A stretch of 64,000 nucleotides of DNA from Misgurnus anguillicaudatus. Its lineage: Eukaryota; Chordata; Actinopteri; Cypriniformes; Cobitidae. The stretch spans positions 36,056,001-36,120,000 of the forward strand of contig NC_073340.2 of assembly GCF_027580225.2 (NCBI RefSeq). Reading direction: 5' to 3'. The translations under genes and the position numbers were made by a program. The notes under the pieces were generated by a model. It searched no databases. It was given only the letters and a program-made list of their open reading frames with translations, and was not told the DNA's origin. Shown piece after piece: positions 48,295-59,934 of the stretch (positions are counted from its first letter, which is position 1; each line of letters starts with the position of its first letter).

Positions 48295-49183
48295 GTATGT
48301 CTGTTTCCACGTGCTGTATGCAACATGTTAATTTTTACTTTAACTTTGTATTTGAAATGCGATTTGGACGCGGTGCGCGTCAAATATAGACATGTGGAAG
48401 TCCGCGGCCGTAAGCATTGACTAAAGTGGTCGCAATCAGGTCCGGTAGCGCTGCACACGCGTAATTTTGCGAAGAGCACTAAGTAAAAGCAACAGAAAGT
48501 TTCTATCGGTCTCCTGTGCTGCTTGAACCTCAGAAGTAAAGAGACTTTTACAAATGTTGCCAGTAAAATCCATATCACACCAGCAATGACAAGGTAAGCT
48601 TTGCTATGATTACAGTGCTAGGCTATTCCTATGCTATCTACAGTTTTATTACAAACAGCAACCTAAACTACAACATAACATTAGTGAAGACTTAAACATG
48701 GTTATCTAAATATAATTTAGTACATTTAAACATCACTGTTTAAAGTTTTTACCAGCCTTTGTATGGGAGCCTATATTCATTGTTTGGCAAAAAGCAGTGT
48801 TCCTCTGTTTGTCTGTGTTTTATATGTTAGTCTACATGTAATCCTTATATTGTACTGAAATGAGCTGTATTCCTTGAGGCCTGATCCTCCAATAGCACTT
48901 TTTGATAAGTTGTGTCAATCCAGTGCATGCCAGGTTTGTGCTGTGAATCTGAATTAAGAGTGATCACTTAAGAATAGAAATGAAAAGAGGTTGCGTGTCT
49001 TGCCATGTTATTAGGCTATAGGTTGCATTATAGTGGGCTCTATTGTGTTTGGTATGTGTACCATAATTTACCAGACTTTTACCAGATCATTTGTCTATGT
49101 TTTTGATTCTGACAGTGATTGTTACTGTATTTTGCCATAAATCTTCACTTTGCCTATTCAAAGCTCAAGGGCCAACACATAAC

Positions 49184-50527
49184 TGTCACGCCGGGAAACG
49201 GGAATCAGGACACATATGCAGGGTTCACATAAAAGGATAACATTTAATATAAATAACATAGAAAACAAACACGGGAATCAAACAACGGGCAGAATAAATA
49301 AACAGGAACAGACAGGATGGAGACACATGGCGACAATGATCCGGCAAGTGAGTATAGCACAAACAGGGGTATAATTACAGAGAGACTAACAATGCACAGG
49401 TGTGATGAGGAAGGAAAATTAATCAATGAATTGTCCAGGTGACAGTAATTGGAACAGACACAAAACATGACACGGATTTAACCGTGACATTACCCTCCCC
49501 TCAAAGAGTGGCTACCAGACACTCAAGACAAACACAAACAAAAAGTCTGGTAAGGTGGATCCAGGGGAGGGACGGAGGGCTCGGAGACCACAGCAGAGCC
49601 GGCGGAAGCCGGGGCGAAGCCGGCAGGGTAAAAAGCCGGGATGAAACCGGCAGGGCAGGAAGCCGGGGTGAAACCGGCAGGGCAGGAAGCCGGGGTGAAA
49701 CCGGCAGGGCAGGAAGCCGGGGTGAAACCGGCAGGGTAGGAAGCTGGAGTGAAACCGGCAGGGTAGGAAGCCGGGGTGAAACCGGCAGGGCAGGAAGCCG
49801 GGGCAAAGCCGGGAGAACTGGAGCGGCCATCTCAGGGACCGGCTCTGAAGACTCGATCCTCCTGGGAACCGACGGGGATCCGATAGTCCTGGGAGTCGAC
49901 TCCCACCATCTCGGGGAAACGGGCTCCTCCGCGGTAGCGACCATCCCGGGGAAAAATCGAGCATGGCGTCCGTGCTGAGCCCCAAATCGAGCATGGCGTT
50001 GGACCTCCCAAGAACCGTCCCAGGCGACTCGACCGACAGGAGAATCACAGGAACCGATTCGACATAACCCGGCTCGAGTGTCGCGGCCACCACCCCGGGG
50101 AATGAATCGGGCGTGGCGACAGCTAACTCGAACCCGGCCTGGAGTTCTGAGCATTGCCTCACAGTAAGCTCCAAGGGACCTCCTCCTTGAACCCGCTGCG
50201 TCCTTGAAAGGCCGGATCATTCTGTCACGCCGGGAAACGGGAATCAGGACACATATGCAGGGTTCACATAAAAGGATAACATTTAATATAAATAACATAG
50301 AACACAAACACGGGAATCAAACAACGGGCAGAATAAATAAACAGGAACAGACAGGATGGAGACACATGGCGACAATGATCCGGCAAGTGAGTATAGCACA
50401 AACAGGGGTATAAATACAGACAGACTAACAATGCACAGGTGTGATGAGGAAGGTAATTAATCAATGAATTGTCCAGGTGACAGTAATTGGAACAGACACA
50501 AAACATGACACGGATTTAACCGTGACA
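49184..50527 (-). mobile_element. Miniature LTR retroelement (TRIM-like)
   Basis: LTRs 49184-49489 and 50223-50527 (TGTCACG...CGTGACA) are about 97% alike, flanked by 5-bp duplication ATAAC (49179-49183 and 50528-50532). A minus-strand purine tract GAGGGGAGGG lies just inside the left LTR, so the element reads right to left. The 733-bp interior holds GC-rich open frames (50174-49512; 50307-49501) dominated by a 27-bp minisatellite. It lacks protease, reverse transcriptase and integrase. Confidence 0.88.
49593..49812. repeat. 27-bp minisatellite in the TRIM interior
   Basis: About eight copies of a unit containing GAAGCCGGGGTGAAACCGGC. On the minus strand it encodes a repeated nine-residue PGFLPCRFH. 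Confidence 0.9.
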
Positions 50528-50738
50528 ATAACTTCTAGATTTATAAGCAGCAACAAACTTCATTTTAACATTTTATAATGCCTAGTCATACTTCTGTTCT
50601 TTTGATGAAAGTAACTCAAAAGTAATGCCAAAGTAGTGTAACTCATTACAGTTCAGAGACAGTAATATTGTAATGTAACTAATTACTTTCAAATGACAGT
50701 AATTTGTAATATATAATGTATTACACTTTGGAAGTAAC

Positions 50739-52751
50739 TAGGGCTGGGTAAAAATATCGATTCATCAATGCATTGGAATTATTTGTTCCTCAATTCAATA
50801 TCGATTCATCAAATCCTATGAATCGATTCAGCCTAACGGCCAGTGGCGGCGCTGTGGGTGGGCAACACTCTAGCACCCGCTCCCCGAGGTAATTTGATCC
50901 GGCCCTTTATGTTGTCTGTGAAAAAGACATCTCTAAATAAATGTAGAATTAAAAAAAATGTAGTTGGACAACGGGCCCTACAGTTACGAGTTGATGAGCG
51001 TGCATCTGTTACAGCATGAGATGCAGAGCGCGAGTCACGTGACTGGCGCGAGCAGCTGTGTCACGTGTTTATATTCACGCTTTGGTCCAACGCGAGCCGC
51101 TCGCGCCCGCATATCAAGACGCGATGACTGACCGTGTGTCTCAATTCGTTCCCTAGTTCCCGAGGTCGTGAATCAGTATATCGTGTACACAGGTTCGGGC
51201 ACTGGTAAGGACCCTAGCTCACTTCACATTGGGACAATGTTCACTTATTTTTCTGTCACGTGGCTCCTTAAGCGCGTTGTGATTATTCACAGCTGTTACT
51301 CATCAACAACCGGCAAAACCAACATCTCTCTGACTTAATTTTAAAAACAGTACATTGTGGAAAATGCTGTCATTATTCTCTTACATATCTGTGCATAAAA
51401 TTGGAGGCATATAATTACATTTTAAATGTAATAAATATATTTACAATTTTAAATAAATATTATTATTTTAAATATTGAGTAGATTGTGGTGCCTTACTGT
51501 GTAGCATTTCATAAAGTTTATTGAGTTGGATCACGTGATGTTCGGTTGGCGAGCGTCAGAAAAGGTCACGTGATTTCCGGTTAGGGAACATAGGGAACAT
51601 CGATGCTCAATGGTTTTTGCGTTGCATTGTGGGAATTTTTAGGGAACGAACGTTCCAGTGCACTGAACGGATTTTGCGATTGAGACAGCCCTTAAAATGG
51701 CCGACTCCCTGATCAGTGCCCTGACTACTGAACAAGGGAGCTGATTGAGACACACGGTGACAGTGGTGAGACCATGGACTCTATGGCTGTTTTAACTTCT
51801 TGTATTTCAATCTTACAATACCGCCTTTTCCGACAGTTGTTGTTTGATATGTCGGCTAAATAATGACTTGCTTATCCACAATGACATTAGATGTCTTAAT
51901 AAAGGAAACGCATTGAAACGATTAGTAACAGTTAATCACCCATCGCGCCCAACACCTGCACCACTGAACGCGTATCTACTGACAAACATACACCTGATTT
52001 TACTGCTCTAGCGAAATCTAAAAGTATAATTTTTCTCATTAGAAGTTAGATTAATGTTTGCCAATTATTAAGATGGCTGTTGTAGTTTAAATAGGGGTAG
52101 TGAAATAATTAGCTTTGACAAAAACAACATAAAACAATGTTATGTTACATATTGTAAACTTTTTGTGTACTGAAGTGAGTAAATAAGTTAAATTCTCAAT
52201 GAGTGTGATATGGCTCTTATTTACCCCTTTAAATGTAAATTAAAGCATCTTACAGTGCACTTATGTTGTTATGCAGTTTTAAAATACACATATGAACATG
52301 TCTGGATGTAGAAAAAGCCTACTTGGACATCTTACAATGCACTGATTTTGTTGTTATGCAGTTTAAATATAGGAAAATGTAGTCATAATCACTGATATAT
52401 CTTCAGCCCCTTATTTGAGATGCTTTTCATGAACTGGCCCCCATGACAAACTAACTGAATAGCCCTGCTCTAGTGAGAGCGTTCAGCGTTGTACAAGACA
52501 CGCTTTACCAAAACACGCTTTACCAAAACAGCAAGATGGCAAACAGCAGCTGCACTCCGTTCAAGCCTGCACCAAAAGCTAAAATTAAAATATAGGCTAC
52601 TCAGGTACTTAATTACTTGTGGATCTTCTTATTATTGAATCGATATTGAAGCAAACAAATCAATATTGAATTGAATCGAATCGACTTGAATTGAAGCCTC
52701 AAGAATTGGAATCGAATCGAATTGTGAAATTCCTAACAATACCCAGCCCTA
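50739..52751. mobile_element. hAT element nested next to the 3' terminus of its host element
   Basis: TAGGGCTGGGTA at left and TACCCAGCCCTA at right, with 8-bp duplication GAAGTAAC (50731-50738 and 52752-52759). Subterminal ATCGATTC/GAATCGA repeats. Contains a smaller inverted-repeat element at 51132-51757. No transposase. Confidence 0.88.
51132..51757. mobile_element. Inverted-repeat element (possible PIF/Harbinger MITE)
   Basis: Perfect terminal repeat (CCGTGTGTCTCAAT against ATTGAGACACACGG), with TGA immediately outside each end (51129-51131, 51758-51760). A 3-bp duplication would fit PIF/Harbinger, but TGA is not the usual TWA. Confidence 0.55.
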
Positions 52752-52780
52752 GAAGTAACTTGCCCAACACTGATGATAAA

Positions 52781-54018
52781 CTTGCTCAATGTTTGTTTAC
52801 AGCCGCCGCCATTACCTCACGTGTTGCTCATGAAAGCAGTAACTTATGTGTGCACATGCGAGTGATCCTGTGTTTAATAAACGTGCTGTGCGGAGATATA
52901 CGCTTAGACGCAACTAAATAAGGATTGTACTGCTTGCAGTCGCGCATTTTATAAGAATACCAAAAACCGCGTTGAGTTTCCTGACTCGTGTGTTTGTTTA
53001 TGTGTGTTCCCCTCGCGTGAAATGTTTGACGGAAAAACAAAGAAAACACTCGCGTCTGGAGATACTGACACACATACGCAAGTAAATAAGGATTTAGATG
53101 TAATGTTTTGGTGCAATCGGATGAAACAACAAGGAATGGAGAGACTGGGTTGTGGATTGCGTATCCATTGACTGCAGGAGGCACAAGTTATGCATATGGA
53201 TGTCTCTGCTCATTCACTTTAATGGCGCGGGGGCGTGGCGATCTCATCTCATTACAGATAATCAGGTAACATTAGAGAGACGGTCCCTGTCCTACTTCTC
53301 ATACAGTTTACACCGAATGACAATATATGTTTTCGATCTCACTTACATCATTTAAAAGCTGACATTCCAAGCATTATGTAGACATTTATCTTTTGTTTAT
53401 ATGACATGTATTCGTGAAGTTACAGTTAATTTTCTGATGCGTTTCTGAAATGACTTCACTGAGGGAGAGAGAACAAAATGGGAATCATGTTTATTTTCTT
53501 AATTTTGCGAAAAGCACAGCATTCTGTTTTTATTAGGAGTGGACAGAAAAAAAACTAGACACTTTAACGTTTTAAATGATGTATAAATCATATCTGTATG
53601 TCCAAAATCAGCAGAGTTATCTAAGTCTCTTTACGGAGTGATTGAAAAATAAAGAGTTGGCGGCGCCCGCGCCGCAGCCGACCCCAGAGTGTTAATCGTC
53701 CACACGATGTGACAAGACATTACTCCAATTAAGTTTAACGTAACATCCAAGAGCGCTGTTGACGGAATAATAACTTCTGATTGGGATTCACAGACTGATT
53801 TACGAGCTAGTGAACTAATGAGACACACGGAGAGTGATTCAAAACAGCGCGATTGTGTTTGTCCGTGTGTGGGTGCAGTTTTTCCATTCAGAGATGAGCC
53901 TGTTTAGAGGACCTCCATTCACTAGGTGGCGGAATGATACGAAAGGTGAAGCGGTTACTGTGCCGTTATCAGTAGAATATTGCACGCCTCTTAGCCAATC
54001 AGATTCGAGAACCAGAAA
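52781..54018. other. No gene seen; tail of the composite insertion
   Basis: GC content rises around 53640-53700 (GGCGCCCGCGCCGCAGCC) but no conserved coding pattern is visible. 53980-54018 has the CCAATCAGATTCGAG word common in fish repeats. Confidence 0.4.
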
Positions 54019-56786
54019 GAACTGTTGTATAAAAGTATTTAGTATTTACAGGCAAGTTAGGGTAAATGACATATTTATAGTGTACATATATGATAACTAA
54101 CAAGAAACACTAGTGTACTTACAAATTGTATATACACGATAAGTGTGTGGTACCTGCAGGCAAGTGTAAGTTATACTTATACCATACGTATATATGATAA
54201 CTTAGAACAAACATTACTGATGTGCCATTTTGGTACTCAAACTCAGCAGTGTTGTAATGTAACGAAGTAAAAATACTTCGTTACTGTACTTAAGTAGAAA
54301 TTTCACGTATCTGTACTTTACTTCGCTATTTAAATTTTTGTCAACTTTCACTTTTACTCCACTACATTTTCTAGATAAAATGTATACTTTTACTCCGATA
54401 TATTTCCACTAAGCATATTCGTTACTCGTTACTACAAAATAAAATCAAGAAATGTGTGCGACCTCAAAAAATGAGGTTTTGGCGAATCAGTGCTTCTAGA
54501 TTGATTTACGCACGCTCCGCACACTCTATTTCACGCACACTCTATTTTAGCGTACACTCAAAAAATAAACTTGGGCATGTGTTGGATTAGCTAATTAGGA
54601 GTTTGCTTAAATTACATGAATGAATGGGGTTTATCTTCTTTAAATGATTCATTCTTGTCTGTAAAACGTGATTAAAAGTAAATTCAGATGAATTATTAAC
54701 ATACAGATCAATGCAATGAGAAGTGGATTAATCAAAACAACGACCGTCTGTACTACGTCATTGACCGGCAGCTGATTGGACGAACGCGTTACGTGGGTCT
54801 AGGTACTCTCCTGAATTTCAAAAGCATAATGGCGGCTCGTTCGGAGTGTACAATCTCGTATTTTACGAAAATGGTTCATCGAAACGTTTTTTTGAAGACA
54901 TTTGAAGCGAGAAATAGGCTATGCAGTTGCTGAATCTGTCATCATTTCAGATCCACAAAGGTCAGTTTGAAAGATTTTCGTCAGATTTTGAAAGGCGGGA
55001 AACGAGACGGCCGCTACTCATTTGAATACAGGTAGTTTGATTCAACTAATTCAACTAACATGAGAATGAGCGGGCGAATCGATGCTCCGCTTCTCGTGAA
55101 ACTACCAGAATGCACTGCACAGCTGCTCCCTTGAAGCGTGGACGTGAGGCTGACTTTGAACTAACGTGATTCAGGAGTCGGATACAGCAGACACAGATGA
55201 CTATGAAGCTGCATGTTTCCCATGCTCCATCCACGTGTAAGTAATACATATATTTAAATATCGTTAATTTGATTTAACTTGGTCAGTGATAATAGTCATT
55301 GGCCCTTGTGAAACGTTTCTCAGTGCAATTGTTTTCTCTAGACCTAACGTTACAATATAATCTGTGTTTTTTTAATTTCCTTGATATTACATTTTCACTG
55401 GTAAGTTGTGGAATTCATTATCTCTATTTGGGTTGATATAATATTGGGTTGTTTTTTCATAAAAAAAAAGATTTTCTGCACAAAGTTGAGTAACGTCTCT
55501 TATGTGTAACTACGAGTACTTAAATGCTTATTTGCAACATAAATATTGCTTATGTTTTAACATTTTAAAAGTGTTTATCTCTTTGTAACCAAAAATTAAT
55601 CCGAAATGTATTTGTTTCAATTCTTTATTTTTTACAGGTAACTTAAGTCCATTTCGAACAAGTTCTGTCCCTATGCTTTGAGAGGTGTACCTCATGAAAT
55701 ACATGGTAAGTTAATGTATTGTTAATATATCTTTTTAATCATTGTTTATCTGAATTTATACGGTTTTATTTAGTTCGTGCATATTACAAGTTTGATTGAA
55801 ATGTACATGTGGAAAACGTGGCATATAACCAACAAGTTAGGTGTTTTATTATTCTATTGGTTCGTGTGAGTTAAGTACCGCCCTCACTGGGTTTTGCTGG
55901 AATTTGAGTGGTTGTTCGAGAGAGGTGATTGACAAGTGCGGAGGTTTTGTTTTGAGATGTGAATTGTAGATACGCGCTTACGGTAAGAAGATCGTTATTT
56001 GCTTAATTATTTGCAAGTTTAAAAATCTTGAACTGTAATGTAGACCCTAGGGAAAGCACCGACACAAAGATGAAACAATTGTTTACTTCTTCGAGTTCGC
56101 CGCGGGTGTTCTGCGGCCGTGCCGTATACGGTCCAGTGTTGTTGATCTGCCGTGCAGGCGCAAGTGCACGGTTTCATTGTTGATGCGCATATCGGCGACT
56201 CGAGTGAGTAACTCCTTTGCGTCCAAGTGCCCACACCTGCGGTCTTGGTAACTGGAGAGCGCGTGCACGTGACATGAAGTAATTGCACAAGACTTTCCCA
56301 TGTCTTAACACTGGCAAAATGCAGTGCCCTCATCGCACAATTAACCCACACTACCATACCGATTCGAAGCGGTTTTCAAGGCTAAGCTATCACGTTATGC
56401 ATCATGTTCTGAATATATATGTTGAAACGTTTACCCAGACCTCGCGAGATGTCGTGGAAACGTTTAACTGTATTAATAAATGGATTTTACATATTTTGGT
56501 AGTAAAACAGAAAGTGTTCCACATTTAATTTGTGCAAACATTATGTATTTTGTAAAACTTCTGTAACTGCTTTTATAACATTAAAACAACATTAAAGCTC
56601 ACATAACACTCGCTATTTCTGATGTTAATCTGAAGTACATATATGGTCAGGGACTATTTTTTCTAGCGGAAGGAATGCTTTTTATTGATTTAACTTCATG
56701 TAAGTTGCACTAATATTTTTTTTTACTTTATTGTGTGGTAACTGTTTGATAAAAGCAATAAGTTACTTGAGGCAAGTCCTGTATCG

Positions 56787-56877
56787 TGAATAAGTAACGG
56801 CTGAAGGGGTTGCAGGCACTCCGCTTTGCGTCGTGCCTAACAACGGCCTTCGGCCGTTACTTATTCACAATACAGCA
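56787..56877. repeat. Second long hairpin repeat
   Basis: GTATCGTGAATAAGTAACGGC mirrored by GGCCGTTACTTATTCACAATAC with a GGCACTCCGCTTTGCGTCGTGCC centre. Same architecture as 46181-46318 but a different sequence. Confidence 0.75.
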
Positions 56878-57005
56878 CAGCCTCTCGTACCTTATTGCTT
56901 ACGTATGCAAGTTTGGACTGACCATTTGAATCTATTATGTGCATAGCTGAAATGGTGTAATAGCTTCAAGCACACATAAAACATTTTACCCATTACATCC
57001 CGCAG

Positions 57006-57185
57006 AACACAGACCTCGAGGCCAGTGCTTCCATGGAGCAAACTGTGATGGGGGTGTATGTCATACAGAAGGAGGGTGCGGAGCCTGAAGATAAGCCAGA
57101 GGACATTGGTGTCCTGATCGAAGGTGTGGAGGTCCTCCGTGAGTTAGGAAATATTATGGACGCTGGGCTTTGTTATTTGGACTAA
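57006..57185 (+). pseudogene. Fragment of a repeat-associated fish open reading frame
   Basis: After an acceptor-like CATCCCGCAG, 60 codons read NTDLEASASMEQTVMGVYVI, QKEGAEPEDKPEDIGVLIEG and VEVLRELGNI before the frame runs into TAA. From memory this resembles the C-terminal exon of an uncharacterised multi-copy fish protein family, which continues into a hydrophobic GLIYALNL-type tail. Here that tail is cut by the next insertion starting at 57219. The codon pattern (acidic, even codon use) is far from the AT-rich surroundings. Confidence 0.45.
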
Positions 57186-57218
57186 TGTACTGTCTGAACC
57201 TAAGTTACCCAGCAAACC

Positions 57219-59032
57219 CAGACCTGCCAAGTTTTAGGCATTTTACGTAGCAGATACGCATTTAGACATCAAACTACGCTGCTACGATTTGTCTTTTTAA
57301 AATATGCGAAAAGCCATTGATGGCTTTGAGTTCAACTGTCAGTGCATTCGCGCACTAGGCAACTTGTCTATTGCCGTAAACGCATTAGGCAGCAACCTGT
57401 TGGTAAAAAACAACGTCGACCAATCATAGCACTATTTTTAAACTCTTTAAGGCGGAGAGCCGTCAAAACGAATAACGAAAATAACGAATGGTTTTCATCT
57501 CTGTCCATCTTCATACTGTGAATTGTTTTACATGGATGATGGTTCTAAACACCGTTTTAAAGGTAAATGGGCAGGCTATGGGAATTGTGAATTGCATCTA
57601 TTTTAATAAGCCTGCCAACCGGGGCGTGTAGACCCATTTTACTGTTGCACGTGCCCCAGTGTAAATCTGTTGTACCCAGTGTCCTATGTTGCTCTCCAAG
57701 TTTAAGTTTTTACTTTATTTGCCAGTATATTAATTTACACTGCTAATCGCGGCAAAAACTGTGCTATATGAAAAGTAATTCACGCTTGTAAACGCGTTGC
57801 AGTCCCACGTTAACGGAAAAGACAAACTTGCGCGAGCACGCAGAAATTTAAGTCCGCGAGCGGAGCGTCTGTGTTTACTTTTTGTAGCACGCAGTCGCTC
57901 ACTCAGAAGAGCACACGACAGCACGCGAGAAAACATGACAAAACGAAAGTAAGTTTCTAAATAATATCAATCTTATTCTTACTCGATTGTTACTGGCTCC
58001 TGTCGATGTACATCCGATTTTTTTTGTGCAGAGCAAGGAGCAGAAAGTATAGATGGTGAGGGAGGTAAAACGAACTATATGCTCAGCCAGTCAAAACCAA
58101 GTATAGAGCTTTGCATTATTGCTGAGAAAATCAAAACATGTTTGTGTACTCTTCTGTATTGTCAGATATGAAATCACTGTTCTACTTTAGGACACTACAT
58201 AAACAGTTGGTATCACTGCTGAAAAAAACTGTATACTAGCATTTGTTTGGGTGCTGGTGACCATCAGCATAGACCAGCTTAATTATCATGCTGGTTTGGT
58301 GCTGGTTTAGCTGGTGGTCATCAGCATACCAGCACCAGCAAGACCAGCATGTGTTGTGTTTTGGTTCTGTATGCTGGTGACCACCAGCTAAACCAGCACC
58401 AAACCAGCATGGGAATTATGCTGGTCTATGCTGTTTTTTTCAGCAGGTTTAGACACTATGCAGATAATATAATCAAATGATCATGCACATATGCTTTTTA
58501 TTGTAGTAGCTAAGTAATGTTATAGTAAATTTTTATAAAAGACTCATTATCAGTTCTGTAGAATGCAAATCTGCTAACATGGCATTTATGCCTTAAAACA
58601 TATTAATACTGTTCATGTTAGTTATGTTAAAGAGAAAGTAGTGGGAGGCCTTTTCCCCAGTGGAGCTTCATGTCAACGTGCCTGCTGGAAAATAAAGCAA
58701 GGATATAGCCTGCTATTTGTTGATTCTTTGTTATTTATAATGTCCCATGTATTTAAGACATATGCCATAGGCCAATACAATTTTCAATTATGTTTAAGTT
58801 TTGTTTAAGAAGCATATTTTTTGGGATTGCCTTTTCATTAAAATAGTTCTTCATAGCCTACTTTTATGTTAAAAAACTAGATATGGTGGTGAGTGGGAAC
58901 TATGTGCTTAGTAATAAGTGATAAGTGATCATGTGAACTCAATCACTACTGATCAGCAAATGTGCCGAACCTCGCGCCGCGCCGCTGCAGTAAGTTGCTA
59001 CTCAAAAAAAATTTCCAAGGTTGGCAGGTCTG
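57219..59032. mobile_element. Probable nested hAT element
   Basis: CAGACCTGCCAA at left and TTGGCAGGTCTG at right form inverted ends of about 12 bp. GCAAACC occurs just outside the left end and over the right end, suggesting an imperfect target duplication. A foldback MITE (58216-58446) lies inside. Confidence 0.5.
58216..58446. repeat. Foldback MITE rich in GCTGGT/ACCAGC
   Basis: Begins CTGCTGAAAAAAACTG and ends GTTTTTTTCAGCAGG, with mirrored GCTGGTTTGGTGCTGGTTTAGC and GCTAAACCAGCACCAAACC arms. An older relative is at 14101-14384 in a copy B intron. Confidence 0.75.
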
Positions 59033-59705
59033 CAAACCTCAAATGCACCTTTGAATCCGCAAATACCGATCTCATACCAGTGTTTTTAAAAATGTTTACA
59101 TTTCGTTGTTTTAACAGCTGTACTGCCTGTATTGATGTGACCAGTATTGCAATCTTGTAAAGTAAATTGTTCCCAGTTTAGTAGCAAAATGCTATAATTG
59201 GCTGCATGTGTACTTCAGACAAAATGTTTTATAAAAAGCACTGTTGCATAAATAAAAATGTAAAATGGATTTGGACGTTTTTTTTTTACATTCTTGTCCT
59301 AGGAATGAAAACAACACTAATAAAACCAGCAAGATTGACACAAGTTCATCCAACAACACTGACATTACTATAACTGACATAATCTATACGAGTTGATATG
59401 TCAAGGTGGAATTTTGTTCTACTGAAGTATTTGACCAATGTAGAATAAACTCAAATTGATTTAACTAAACCGACTAAGAAAAATCATATAACTTAAACAA
59501 AATGTAAATGCGTTGAATGCAAATACCAATATTATGTTTAACCAACACATGTATACTGTGTTCAAATAACATCATGAAGGTTCGTTGACTTGACTTGGTT
59601 TGTTTAGATGGAATATAGGTGGCATGATAAAATCATGTTCATCCAATGAATTTTTTTTTTGAGTGTAGTGTTGCCAAAGGATGAGGAAGCACAACTGTAA
59701 CTGCA

Positions 59706-59934
59706 ATGAAAGCACCTACTGGAGGACCTCCCGTTATCGTAATCGACCACCCCGACGATGAACAGGGTGAGAAAGCTAACGTTATACATCCGTGGCCGTA
59801 TTTGTAAGAAATGTTTTTGTACATTGGAATTAAAGATTCCCGATTACCGAATAAAGTGCCTCTTATGCCTACCGAAAATCACTTACATTTTGTCATTTAA
59901 AAACTCCCCGTCCAACCTGAAGAATCACATCAAG
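59706..59934 (+). pseudogene. BED zinc-finger exon of a hAT transposase
   Basis: ATG at 59706 opens MKAPTGGPPVIVIDHPDDEQ, then HPWPYL, an in-frame TAA, EMFLYIGIKDS, a one-base frame change, and IKCLLCLPKITYILSFKNSP followed by SNLKNHIK at a GT donor. Aromatic lead, Cx2C and the His-containing end match a BED finger. The rest of the transposase is missing downstream. Confidence 0.7.

Larger units (their letters stand above)
47942..52772. mobile_element. hAT element hosting two further insertions
   Basis: Ends CAGTGTTGGGAGTAACGC and AAGTAACTTGCCCAACACTG, with 8-bp duplication ATGATAAA (47934-47941 and 52773-52780). Removing the nested LTR element (49184-50527) and hAT element (50739-52751) leaves about 1.5 kb, so it is non-autonomous. 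It has no coding region. Confidence 0.88.
46181..54035. mobile_element. 7.9 kb composite insertion defined by an empty site
   Basis: Sequence left of 46181 and right of 54035 is contiguous in an inverted copy of the same repeat at about 61390-61200. The insertion begins with a near-perfect hairpin (46181-46318, GCAATATCGC ... GCGATATTGC). It carries an exact 17-bp inverted pair CTTTTATACAACAGTTC at 46316-46332 and 54019-54035. The hAT/TRIM nest 47942-52772 lies inside it. Exact borders are uncertain by a few bases. Confidence 0.6.

Noticed and set aside
49593..49812. CRISPR-like direct repeats
   Set aside because: Contiguous 27-bp tandem units without spacers; a minisatellite in a eukaryotic LTR element.
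53631..53710. Possible CpG island or promoter for a gene
   Set aside because: Only a short GC-rich patch; no exon or start region follows on either strand.
56019..56357. 112-codon minus-strand open frame in a higher-GC patch
   Set aside because: No recognisable domain, no paralogue, lies inside the hAT element 54247-60961.
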